Source: Parapristionchus giblindavisi
Taxonomy: Eukaryota > Nematoda > Chromadorea > Rhabditida > Diplogasteridae
Assembly: GCA_943737045.1 (NCBI GenBank)
Contig: CALSFV010000653.1
Location: 186,001 to 250,000, forward strand
Reading direction: 5' to 3'
DNA: 64,000 nt
Shown piece by piece: positions 13,301-25,200 of this stretch (position 1 is its first letter; each line of letters starts with the position of its first letter). Below the pieces are notes generated by a model. The model saw only the letters and a list, made by a program, of their open reading frames with translations, ran no database searches and was not told the origin of the DNA. Both the position numbers and the translations under genes were made by a program.

Positions 13301-16295
13301 AATTCAGAACTCTCGACAGCATTCTCCAAATGGAAAATTTCTAACAGAGACTATCATTCCTTTTTTCAGAGCTATCTTTAAAAAATTTAGATGTTAAAGA
13401 AAGATAAAGTTTAAAGCGAATTATAAGGCTTTTCTTGGACCCTAGTGATTCGACTATGACCACTGTCTGGTTCTGACCCCGGCTAAGCTCTTTGGGCAGG
13501 AGCTCGGGTCTGTGAAGCTCACAATTGCATGCACTAGATATGCTTGATAAAGTATCAGTAAGGCAAAGTAATACACAGCTGAAAACAGGGTGATAACTGC
13601 ATCGAATTTTGGAAAAAAATGGTTTACGTCCAAGTATGACAATAATTATTTTTATTTCATTCCAGCATCGGTCGATATTCATTCTGATTAATATGTTTTG
13701 TAATCGTCAATTATCGTGGATTAATGTAAAAATAATAAGCAAGTGTGAAACGCCAGGTATTGAATTGATAGTCTGATATTCAGCGTGAACCTGGTAAATT
13801 TACGTCACTTTTGAAATGTCAAAATTCAGAACTCTCGACAGCATTCTCCAAATGGAAAATTTCTAACAGAGACTATCATTCCTTTTTTCAGAGCTATCCA
13901 AATATTTTAAGATATTAAAGATAGATAAAGTTTAAAGCGAATTATAAGGCTTTTCTTGGACCCTAGTGATTCGACTATGACCACTGTCTTGTTCTAACCC
14001 CGGCTAAGCTCTTTGGGCAGGAGCTCGGGTCTGTGAAGCTCACAATTGCATGCACTAGATATGCTTGATAAAGTATCAGTAAGGCAAAGTAATACACAGC
14101 TGAAAACAGGGTGATAACTGCATCGAATTTTGGAAAAAAATGGTTTACGTCCAAGTATGACAATAATTATTTTTATTTCATTCCAGTATCGGTCGATATT
14201 CATTCTGATTAGTATATTTTGTAATCGTAACTTATCGTGGATTAATTTTAAAATAATAAGCAAGTAGTGAAACGCCGGGTATTGAATTGATAGTCTGATA
14301 TTCAGCGTAAACCTGGCAAATTTACGTCACTTTTGAAATGTCAAAATTCAGAATTCTCGACAGCATTCTCCAAATGGAAAATTTCTAACAGAGACTATCA
14401 TTCCTTTTTTCAGAGCTATCTTTAAAAAATTAAGATGTTAAAGAAAGATAAAGTTTAAAGCGAATTATAAGGCTTGTCTTGGACCCTAGTGATTCGACTA
14501 TGACCACTGTCTGGTTCTGACCCCGGCTAAGCTCTTTGGGCAGGAGCTCGGGTCTGTGAAGCTCACAATTGCATGCACTAGATATGCTTGATAAAGTATC
14601 AGTAAGGCAAAGTAATACACAGCTGAAAACAGGGTGATAACTGCATCGAATTTTGGAAAAAAATGGTTTACGTCCAAGTATGACAATAATTATTTTTATT
14701 TCATTCCAGCATCGGTCGATATTCATTCTGATTAATATGTTTTGTAATCGTCAATTATCGTGGATTAATGTAAAAATAATAAGCAAGTAGTGAAACGCCA
14801 GGTATTGAATTGATAGTCTGATATTCAGCGTGAACCTGGTAAATTTACGTCACTTTTGAAATGTCAAAATTCAGAACTCTCGACAGCATTCTCCAAATAG
14901 AAAATTTCTAACAGAGACTATCATTCCTTTTTTCAGAGCTATCCAAAAATTTTAAGATATTAAAGATAGATAAAGTTTAAAGCGAATTATAAGGCTTTTC
15001 TTGGACCCTAGTGTTTCGACTATGACCACTGTCTTGTTCTAACCCCGGCTAAGCTCTTTGGGCAGGAGCTCGGGTCTGTGAAGCTCACAATTGCATGCAC
15101 TAGATATGCTTGATAAAGTATCAGTAAGGCAAAGTAATACACAGCTGAAAACAGGGTGATAACTGCATCGAATTTTGGAAAAAAATGGTTTACGTCCAAG
15201 TATGACAATAATTATTTTTATTTCATTCCAGCATCGGTCGATATTCATTCTGATTAATATGTTTTGTAATCGTCAATTATCGTGGATTAATGTAAAAATA
15301 ATAAGCAAGTAGTGAAACGCCAGGTATTGAATTGATAGTCTGATATTCAGCGTGAACCTGGTAAATTTACGTCACTTTTGAAATGTCAAAATTCAGAACT
15401 CTCGACAGCATTCTCCAAATGGAAAATTTCTAACAGAGATTATCATTCCTTTTTTCAGAGCTATCTTAAAAAAAATTAAGATGTTAAAGAAAGATAAAGT
15501 TTAAAGCGAATTATAAGGCTTGTCTTGGACCCTAGTGATTCGACTATGACCACTGTCTGGTTCTGACCCCGGCTAAGCTCTTTGGGCAGGAGCTCGGGTC
15601 TGTGAAGCTCACAATTGCATGCACTAGATATGCTTGATAAAGTATCAGTAAGGCAAAGTGATACACAGCTGGGAACAGGGTGATAACTGCATCGAATTTT
15701 GGGAAAAAAATGGTTTACGTCCAAGTATGACAATAATTATTTTTATTTCATTCCAGCATCGGTCGATATTCATTCTGATTAATATGTTTTGTAATCGTCA
15801 ATTATCGTGGATTAATGTAAAAATAATAGGAAGTAGTGAAACGCCAGGTATTGAATTGATAGTCTGATATTCAGCGTAAACCTGGTAAATTTACGTCACT
15901 TTTGAAATGTCAAAATTCAGAACTCTCGAGAGCATTCTCCAAATGGAAAATTTCTAACAGAGACTATCATTCCTTTTTTCAGAGCTATCCAAAAATTTTA
16001 AGATATTTAAGAAAGATAAAGTATAAAGCGAATTATAAGGCTTTTCTTGGACCCTTGTGATTCGACTATGACCACTGTCTGGTTCTGACCCCGGCTAAGC
16101 TCTTTGGGCAGGAGCTCGGGTCTGTGAAACTCACAATAGCATGCTCTAGATATGCTTGATAAAGTATTAGTAGGACAATGTAATACACAACTGGGAACAG
16201 GGTGATAACTGCATCGAATTTTGGAAAAAAAATGGTTTACGTCCAAGTATGACAATAATTATTTTTATTTCATTCCAGCATCGGTCGATATTCAT
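4393..16295. repeat. Tandem satellite array, unit about 523 bp, about 22.8 copies
   Basis: The CTATGACCACTGTCTTGTTC landmark recurs at about 522-523 bp spacing across the array (for example 5610, 6132, 6655, 7178, 7700). Variants define higher-order blocks. In the left part the period is three units (1568 bp; 5610/7178, 6132/7700 and 6655/8223 match). Around 9269-10840 it is two units (1046 bp). In the right part five units (2614 bp) are duplicated, 11361-13700 matching 13975-16000. Each unit gives minus-strand ORFs of 62-121 codons, but their length varies with single-base indels between copies and I see no known domain, so I treat the units as non-coding. The array ends mid-unit at TCGATATTCAT (16285-16295), directly before the 41 bp satellite. 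Confidence 0.96.
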
Positions 16296-16297
16296 AT

Positions 16298-19200
16298 GCA
16301 AGGGGCTAGCCCAGATTCGACCATTGAATCACTCAGAAGCAAGGGGCTAGCCCATATTCGACCAGGGAATCACTCAGAAGCAAGGGGCTAGCCCAGATTC
16401 GACCAGGGAATCACTCAGAAGCAAGGGGCTAGCCCAGATTCGACCAGGGAATCACTCAGAAGCAAGGGGATAGCCCAGATTCGACCAGGGAATCACTCAG
16501 AAGCAAGGGGCTAGCCCAGATTCGTCCAGGGTATCACTCAGAAGCAAGGGGCTACCCCAGATTCGACCAGGGTATCACTCAGAAGCAAGGGGCTAGCCCA
16601 GATTCGACCAGGGAATCACTCAGAAGCAAGGGGCTAGCCCAGATTCGACCAGGGTATCACTCGAAGCAAGGGGCTAGCCCAGATTCGACCAGGGAATCAC
16701 TCAAAAGCAAGGGGCTAGCCCAGATTCGACCAGGGTATCACTCAGAATCAAGGGGCTAGCCCAGATTCGACCAGGGAATCACTCAAAAGCAAGGGGCTAG
16801 CCCAGATTCGACCAGGGTATCACTCAGAAGCAAGGGGCTAGCCCAGATTCGACAAGGGAATCACTCAGAAGCAAGGGGCTAGCCCAGATTCGACCAGGGT
16901 ATCACTCAGAAGCAAGGGGCTAGCCCAGATTCGACCAGGGAATCACTCAGAAGCAAGGGGCTAGCCCAGATTCGACCAGGGAATCACTCAGAAGCAAGGG
17001 GCTAGCCCAGATTCGTCCAGGGTATCACTCAGAAGCAAGGGGCTACCCAAGATTCGTCCAGGGTATCACTCAGAAGCAAGGGGCTACCCCAGATTCGACC
17101 AGGGAATCACTCAGAAGCAAGGGGCTAGCCCAGATTCGACCAGGGAATCACTCAGAAGCAAGGGGCTAGCCCAGATTCGACCAGGGAATCACTCAGAAGC
17201 AAGGGGCTAGCCCAGATTCGACCAGGGAATCACTCAGAAGCAAGGGGCTAGCCCAGATTCGACCAGGGTATCACTCAGAAGCAAGGGGCTAGCCCAGATT
17301 CGACCAGGGAATCACTCAGAAGCAAGGGGCTAGCCCAGATTCGTCCAGGGAATCACTAAGAGGCAAGGGGCTAGCCCAGATTCGTCCAGGGTATCACTCA
17401 GAAGCAAGGGGCTAGCCCAGATTCGACCAGGGAATCACTCAGAAGCAAGGGGATAGCCCAGATTCGACCAGGGTATCACTCAGAAGCAAGGGGCTAGCCC
17501 AGATTCGACCAGGGAATCACTCAGAAGCAAGGGGCTAGCCCAGATTCGACCAGGGTATCACTCAGAAGCAAGGGGCTAGCCCAGATTCGTCCAGGGAATC
17601 ACTCAGAAGCAAGGCGCTAGCCCAGATTCGACCAGGGAATCACTCAGAAGCAAGGGGCTAGCCCAGATTCGACCAGGGAATCACTCAGAAGCAAGGGGCT
17701 AACCCAGATTCGACCAGGGAATCACTCAGAAGCAAGGGGCTAGCCCAGATTCGACCAGGGAATCACTCAGAAGCAAGGGGCTAGCCCAGATTCGACCAGG
17801 GAATCACTCAGAAGCAAGGGGCTAGCCCAGATTCGACCAGGGAATCACTCAGAAGCAAGGGGCTACCCCAGATTCGACCAGGGAATCACTCAGAAGCAAG
17901 GGGCTACCCCAGATTCGACCAGGGAATCACTCAGAAGCAAGGGGCTAGCCCAGATTCGACCAGGGAATCACTCAGAAGCAAGGGGCTAGCCCAGATTCGA
18001 CCAGGGAATCACTCAGAAGCAAGGGGCTAGCCCAGATTCGACCAGGGAATCACTCAGAAGCAAGGGGCTAGCCCAGATTCGTCCAGGGAATCACTCAGAA
18101 GCAAGGGGCTAGCCCAGATTCGACCAGGGTATCACTCAGAAGCAAGGGGCTAGCCCAGATTCGTCCAGGGTATCACTCAGAAGCAAGGGGCTACCCCAGA
18201 TTCGTCCAGGGTATCACTTAGAAGCAAGGGGCTAGCCCAGATTCGACCAGGGTATCACTCAGAAGCAAGGGGCTAGCCCAGATTCGACCAGGGAATCACT
18301 CAGAAGCAAGGGGCTAGCCCAGATTCGACCTTGGAATCACTCAGAAGCAAGGGGCTAGCCCAGATTCGACCAGGGTATCACTCAGAAGCAAGGGGCTAGC
18401 CCAGATTCGACCAGGGAATCACTCAAAAGCAAGGGGCTAGCCCAGATTCGACCAGGGTATCACTCAGAATCAAGGGGCTAGCCCAGATTCGACCAGGGAA
18501 TCACTCAGAAGCAAGGGGCTAGCCCAGATTCGACCAGGGAATCACTCAGAAGCAAGGGGCTAGCCCAGATTCGACCAGGGAATCACTCAGAAGCAAGGGG
18601 CTAGCCCAGATTCGACCAGGGAATCACTCAGAAGCAAGGGGCTAGCCCAGATTCGACCAGGGTATCACTCAGAAGCAAGGGGCTAGCCCAGATTCGACCA
18701 GGGAATCACTCAGAAGCAAGGGGCTAGCCCAGATTCGTCCAGGGAATCACTAAGAGGCAAGGGGCTAGCCCAGATTCGTCCAGGGTATCACTCAGAAGCA
18801 AGGGGCTAGCCCAGATTCGACCAGGGAATCACTCAGAAGCAAGGGGATAGCCCAGATTCGACCAGGGTATCACTCAGAAGCAAGGGGCTAGCCCAGATTC
18901 GACCAGGGAATCACTCAGAAGCAAGGGGCTAGCCCAGATTCGACCAGGGTATCACTCAGAAGCAAGGGGCTAGCCCAGATTCGTCCAGGGAATCACTCAG
19001 AAGCAAGGCGCTAGCCCAGATTCGACCAGGGAATCACTCAGAAGCAAGGGGCTAGCCCAGATTCGACCAGGGAATCACTCAGAAGCAAGGGGCTAACCCA
19101 GATTCGACCAGGGAATCACTCAGAAGCAAGGGGCTACCCCAGATTCGACCAGGGAATCACTCAGAAGCAAGGGGCTAGCCCAGATTCGACCAGGGAATCA

Positions 19201-22200
19201 CTCAGAAGCAAGGGGCTAGCCCAGATTCGACCAGGGAATCACTCAGAAGCAAGGGGCTAGCCCAGATTCGACCAGGGAATCACTCAGAAGCAAGGGGCTA
19301 CCCCAGATTCGACCAGGGAATCACTCAGAAGCAAGGGGCTACCCCAGATTCGACCAGGGAATCACTCAGAAGCAAGGGGCTAGCCCAGATTCGACCAGGG
19401 AATCACTCAGAAGCAAGGGGCTAGCCCAGATTCGACCAGGGAATCACTCAGAAGCAAGGGGCTAGCCCAGATTCGACCAGGGAATCACTCAGAAGCAAGG
19501 GGCTAGCCCAGATTCGTCCAGGGAATCACTCAGAAGCAAGGGGCTAGCCCAGATTCGACCAGGGTATCACTCAGAAGCAAGGGGCTAGCCCAGATTCGTC
19601 CAGGGTATCACTCAGAAGCAAGGGGCTACCCCAGATTCGTCCAGGGTATCACTTAGAAGCAAGGGGCTAGCCCAGATTCGACCAGGGTATCACTCAGAAG
19701 CAAGGGGCTAGCCCAGATTCGACCAGGGAATCACTCAGAAGCAAGGGGCTAGCCCAGATTCGACCTTGGAATCACTCAGAAGCAAGGGGCTAGCCCAGAT
19801 TCGACCAGGGTATCACTCAGAAGCAAGGGGCTAGCCCAGATTCGACCAGGGAATCACTCAAAAGCAAGGGGCTAGCCCAGATTCGACCAGGGTATCACTC
19901 AGAATCAAGGGGCTAGCCCAGATTCGACCAGGGAATCACTCAAAAGCAAGGGGCTAGCCCAGATTCGACCAGGGTATCACTCAGAAGCAAGGGGCTACCC
20001 CAGATTCGACCAGGGAATCACTCAGAAGCAAGGGGCTAGCCCAGATTCGACAAGGGAATCACTCAGAAGCAAGGGGCTAGCCCAGATTCGACCAGGGTAT
20101 CACTCAGAAGCAAGGGGCTAGCCCAGATTCGACCAGGGAATCACTCAGAAGCAAGGGGCTAGCCCAGATTCGACCAGGGAATCACTCAGAAGCAAGGGGC
20201 TAGCCCAGATTCGTCCAGGGTATCACTCAGAAGCAAGGGGCTACCCAAGATTCGTCCAGGGTATCACTCAGAAGCAAGGGGCTAGCCCAGATTCGACCAG
20301 GGAATCACTCAGAAGCAAGGGGCTAGCCCAGATTCGACCAGGGAATCACTCAGAAGCAAGGGGCTAGCCCAGATTCGACCAGGGAATCACTCAGAAGCAA
20401 GGGGCTAGCCCAGATTCGTCCAGGGAATCACTCAGAAGCAAGGCGCTAGCCCAGATTCGACCAGGGTATCACTCAGAAGCAAGGGGCTAGCCCAGATTCG
20501 ACCAGGGAATCACTCAGAAGCAAGGGGCTAGCCCAGATTCGTCCAGGGAATCACTCAGAAGCAAGGGGCTAGCCCAGATTCGACCAGGGAATCACTCAGA
20601 AGCAAGGGGCTAGCCCCGATTCGACCAGGGAATCACTCAGAAGCAAGGGGCTAGCCCAGATTCGACCAGGGAATCACTCAGAAGCAAGGGGCTAGCCCAG
20701 ATTCGACCAGGGAATCACTCAGAAGCAAGGGGCTAGCCCAGATTCGACCAGGGAATCACTCAGAAGCAAGGGGCTAGCCCAGATTCGACCAGAGAATCAC
20801 TCAGAAGCAAGGGGCTAGCCCAGATTCGACCAGGGAATCACTCAGAAGCAAGGGGCTAGCCCAGATTCGACCAGGGAATCACTCAGAAGCAAGGGGCTAG
20901 CCCAGATTCGACCAGGGTATCACTCAGAAGCAAGGGGCTAGCCCAGATTCGACCAGGGAATCACTCAGAAGCAAGGGGCTAGCCCAGATTCGACCAGGGA
21001 ATCACTCAGAAGCAAGGGACTAGCCCAGATTCGACCAGGGAATCACTCAGAAGCAAGGGGCTAGCCCAGATTCGACCAGAGAATCACTCAGAAGCAAGGG
21101 GCTAGCCCAGATTCGACCAGGGAATCACTCAGAAGCAAGGGGCTAGCCCAGATTCGACCAGGGAATCACTCAGAAGCAAGGGGCTAGCCCAGATTCGACC
21201 AGGGAATCACTCAGAAGCAAGGGGCTAGCCCAGATTCGTCTAGGGTATCACTCAGAAGCAAGGGGCTACCCCAGATTCGTCCAGGGAATCACTCAGAAGC
21301 AAGGGGCTAGCCCAGATTCGACCAGAGAATCACTCAGAAGCAAGGGGCTAGCCCAGATTCGACCAGGGAATCACTCAGAAGCAAGGGGCTAGCCCAGATT
21401 CGACCAGGGAATCACTCAGAAGCAAGGGGCTAGCCCAGATTCGACCAGGGAATCACTCAGAAGCAAGGGGCTAGCCCAGATTCGTCTAGGGTATCACTCA
21501 GAAGCAAGGGGCTACCCCAGATTCGTCCAGGGTATCATTCAGAAGCAAGGGGCTAGCCCAGATTCGACCAGGGAATCACTCAGAAGCAAGGGGCTAGCCC
21601 AGATTCGACCAGGGTATCACTCAGAAGCAAGGGGCTACCCCAGATTCGACCAGGGAATCACTCAGAAGCAAGGGGCTAGCCCAGATTCGACCAGGGAATC
21701 ACTCAGAAGCAAGGGGCTAGCCCAGATTCGACCAGGGAATCACTCAGAAGCAAGGGGCTAGCCCAGATTCGACCAGGGAATCACTCAGAAGCAAGGGGCT
21801 ACCCCAGATTCGACCAGGGAATCACTCAGAAGCAAGGTGCTACCCCAGATTCGACCAGGGAATCACTCAGAAGCAAGGGGCTAGCCCAGATTCGACCAGG
21901 GAATCACTCAGAAGCAAGGGGCTAGCCCAGATTCGACCAGGGAATCACTCAGAAGCAAGGGGCTAGCCCAGATTCGTCCAGGGAATCACTCAGAAGCAAG
22001 GGGCTAGCCCAGATTCGACCAGGGAATCACTCAGAAGCAAGGGGCTAGCCCAGATTCGACCAGGGAATCACTCAGAAGCAAGGGACTAGCCCAGATTCGA
22101 CCAGGGAATCACTCAGAAGCAAGGGGCTAGCCCAGATTCGACCAGAGAATCACTCAGAAGCAAGGGGCTAGCCCAGATTCGACCAGGGAATCACTCAGAA

Positions 22201-25200
22201 GCAATGGGCTAGCCCAGATTCGACCAGGGAATCACTCAGAAGCAAGGGGCTAGCCCAGATTCGACCAGGGAATCACTCAGAAGCAAGGGGCTAGCCCAGA
22301 TTCGTCTAGGGTATCACTCAGAAGCAAGGGGCTACCCCAGATTCGTCCAGGGTATCATTCAGAAGCAAGGGGCTAGCCCAGATTCGACCAGGGAATCACT
22401 CAGAAGCAAGGGGCTAGCCCAGATTCGACCAGGGTATCACTCAGAAGCAAGGGGCTACCCCAGATTCGACCAGGGAATCACTCAGAAGCAAGGGGCTAGC
22501 CCAGATTCGACCAGGGAATCACTCAGAAGCAAGGGGCTAGCCCAGATTCGTCTATGGTATCACTCAGAAGCAAGGGGCTACCCCAGATTCGTCCAGGGTA
22601 TCATTCAGAAGCAAGGGGCTAGCCCAGATTCGACCAGGGAATCACTCAGAAGCAAGGGGCTAGCCCAGATTCGACCAGGGTATCACTCAGAAGCAAGGGG
22701 CTACCCCAGATTCGACCAGGGAATCACTCAGAAGCAAGGGGCTACCCCAGATTCGACCAGGGAATCACTCAGAAGCAAGGGGCTAGCCCAGATTCGACCA
22801 GGGAATCACTCAGAAGCAAGGGGCTAGCCCAGATTCGACCAGGGAATCACTCAGAAGCAAGGGGCTAGCCCAGATTCGACCAGGGAATCACTCAAAAGCA
22901 AGGGGCTAGCCCAGATTCGACCAGGGTATCACTCAGAATCAAGGGGATAGCCCAGATTCGACCAGGGAATCACTCAAAAGCAAGGGGCTAGCCCAGATTC
23001 GACCAGGGTATCACTCAGAAGCAAGGGGCTACCCCAGATTCGACCAGGGAATCACTCAGAAGCAAGGGGCTAGCCCAGATTCGACAAGGGAATCACTCAG
23101 AAGCAAGGGGCTAGCCCAGATTCGACCAGGGTATCACTCAGAAGCAAGGGGCTAGCCCAGATTCGACCAGGGAATCACTCAGAAGCAAGGGGCTAGCCCA
23201 GATTCGACCAGGGAATCACTCAGAAGCAAGGGGCTAGCCCAGATTCGTCCAGGGTATCACTCAGAAGCAAGGGGCTACCCAAGATTCGTCCAGGGTATCA
23301 CTCAGAAGCAAGGGGCTACCCCAGATTCGACCAGGGAATCACTCAGAAGCAAGGGGCTAGCCCAGATTCGACCAGGGAATCACTCAGAAGCAAGGGGCTA
23401 GCCCAGATTCGACCAGGGAATCACTCAGAAGCAAGGGGCTAGCCCAGATTCGACCAGGGAATCACTCAGAAGCAAGGGGCTAGCCCAGATTCGACCAGGG
23501 AATCACTCAGAAGCAAGGGGCTAGCCCAGATTCGACCAGGGAATCACTCAGAAGCAAGGGACTAGCCCAGATTCGACCAGGGAATCACTCAGAAGCAAGG
23601 GGCTAGCCCAGATTCGACCAGAGAATCACTCAGAAGCAAGGGGCTAGCCCAGATTCGACCAGGGAATCACTCAGAAGCAAGGGGCTAGCCCAGATTCGAC
23701 CAGGGAATCACTCAGAAGCAAGGGGCTACCCCAGATTCGACCAGGGAATCACTCAGAAGCAAGGGGCTAGCCCAGATTCGACCAGGGAATCACTCAGAAG
23801 CAAGGGGCTACCCCAGATTCGACCAGGGAATCACTCAGAAGCAAGGGGCTAGCCCAGATTCGACCAGGGAATCACTCAGAAGCAAGGGGCTAGCCCAGAT
23901 TCGACCAGGGAATCACTCAGAAGCAAGGGGCTAGCCCAGATTCGACCAGGGAATCACTCAAAAGCAAGGGGCTAGCCCAGATTCGACCAGGGTATCACTC
24001 AGAATCAAGGGGATAGCCCAGATTCGACCAGGGAATCACTCAAAAGCAAGGGGCTAGCCCAGATTCGACCAGGGTATCACTCAGAAGCAAGGGGCTACCC
24101 CAGATTCGACCAGGGAATCACTCAGAAGCAAGGGGCTAGCCCAGATTCGACAAGGGAATCACTCAGAAGCAAGGGGCTAGCCCAGATTCGACCAGGGTAT
24201 CACTCAGAAGCAAGGGGCTAGCCCAGATTCGACCAGGGAATCACTCAGAAGCAAGGGGCTAGCCCAGATTCGACCAGGGAATCACTCAGAAGCAAGGGGC
24301 TAGCCCAGATTCGTCCAGGGTATCACTCAGAAGCAAGGGGCTACCCAAGATTCGTCCAGGGTATCACTCAGAAGCAAGGGGCTACCCCCGATTCGACCAG
24401 GGAATCACTCAGAAGCAAGGGGCTAGCCCAGATTCGACCAGGGAATCACTCAGAAGCAAGGGGCTAGCCCAGATTCGACCAGGGAATCACTCAGAAGCAA
24501 GGGGCTAGCCCAGATTCGACCAGGGAATCACTCAGAAGCAAGGGGCTAGCCCAGATTCGACCAGGGAATCACTCAGAAGCAAGGGGCTAGCCCAGATTCG
24601 ACCAGGGAATCACTCAGAAGCAAGGGACTAGCCCAGATTCGACCAGGGAATCACTCAGAAGCAAGGGGCTAGCCCAGATTCGACCAGAGAATCACTCAGA
24701 AGCAAGGGGCTAGCCCAGATTCGACCAGGGAATCACTCAGAAGCAATGGGCTAGCCCAGATTCGACCAGGGAATCACTCAGAAGCAAGGGGCTAGCCCAG
24801 ATTCGACCAGGGAATCACTCAGAAGCAAGGGGCTAGCCCAGATTCGTCTAGGGTATCACTCAGAAGCAAGGGGCTACCCCAGATTCGTCCAGGGTATCAT
24901 TCAGAAGCAAGGGGCTAGCCCAGATTCGACCAGGGAATCACTCAGAAGCAAGGGGCTAGCCCAGATTCGACCAGGGTATCACTCAGAAGCAAGGGGCTAC
25001 CCCAGATTCGACCAGGGAATCACTCAGAAGCAAGGGGCTAGCCCAGATTCGACCAGGGAATCACTCAGAAGCAAGGGGCTAGCCCAGATTCGACCAGGGA
25101 ATCACTCAGAAGCAAGGGGCTAGCCCAGATTCGACCAGGGAATCACTCAGAAGCAAGGGGCTACCCCAGATTCGACCAGGGAATCACTCAGAAGCAAGGG

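Noticed and set aside
4563..16255. Dozens of near-identical 62-121 codon minus-strand ORFs, looking like a protein family
   Set aside because: They are the same frames of a tandem satellite; single-base indels between units shift them, they overlap each other, and no start context, splice site or known motif supports translation.
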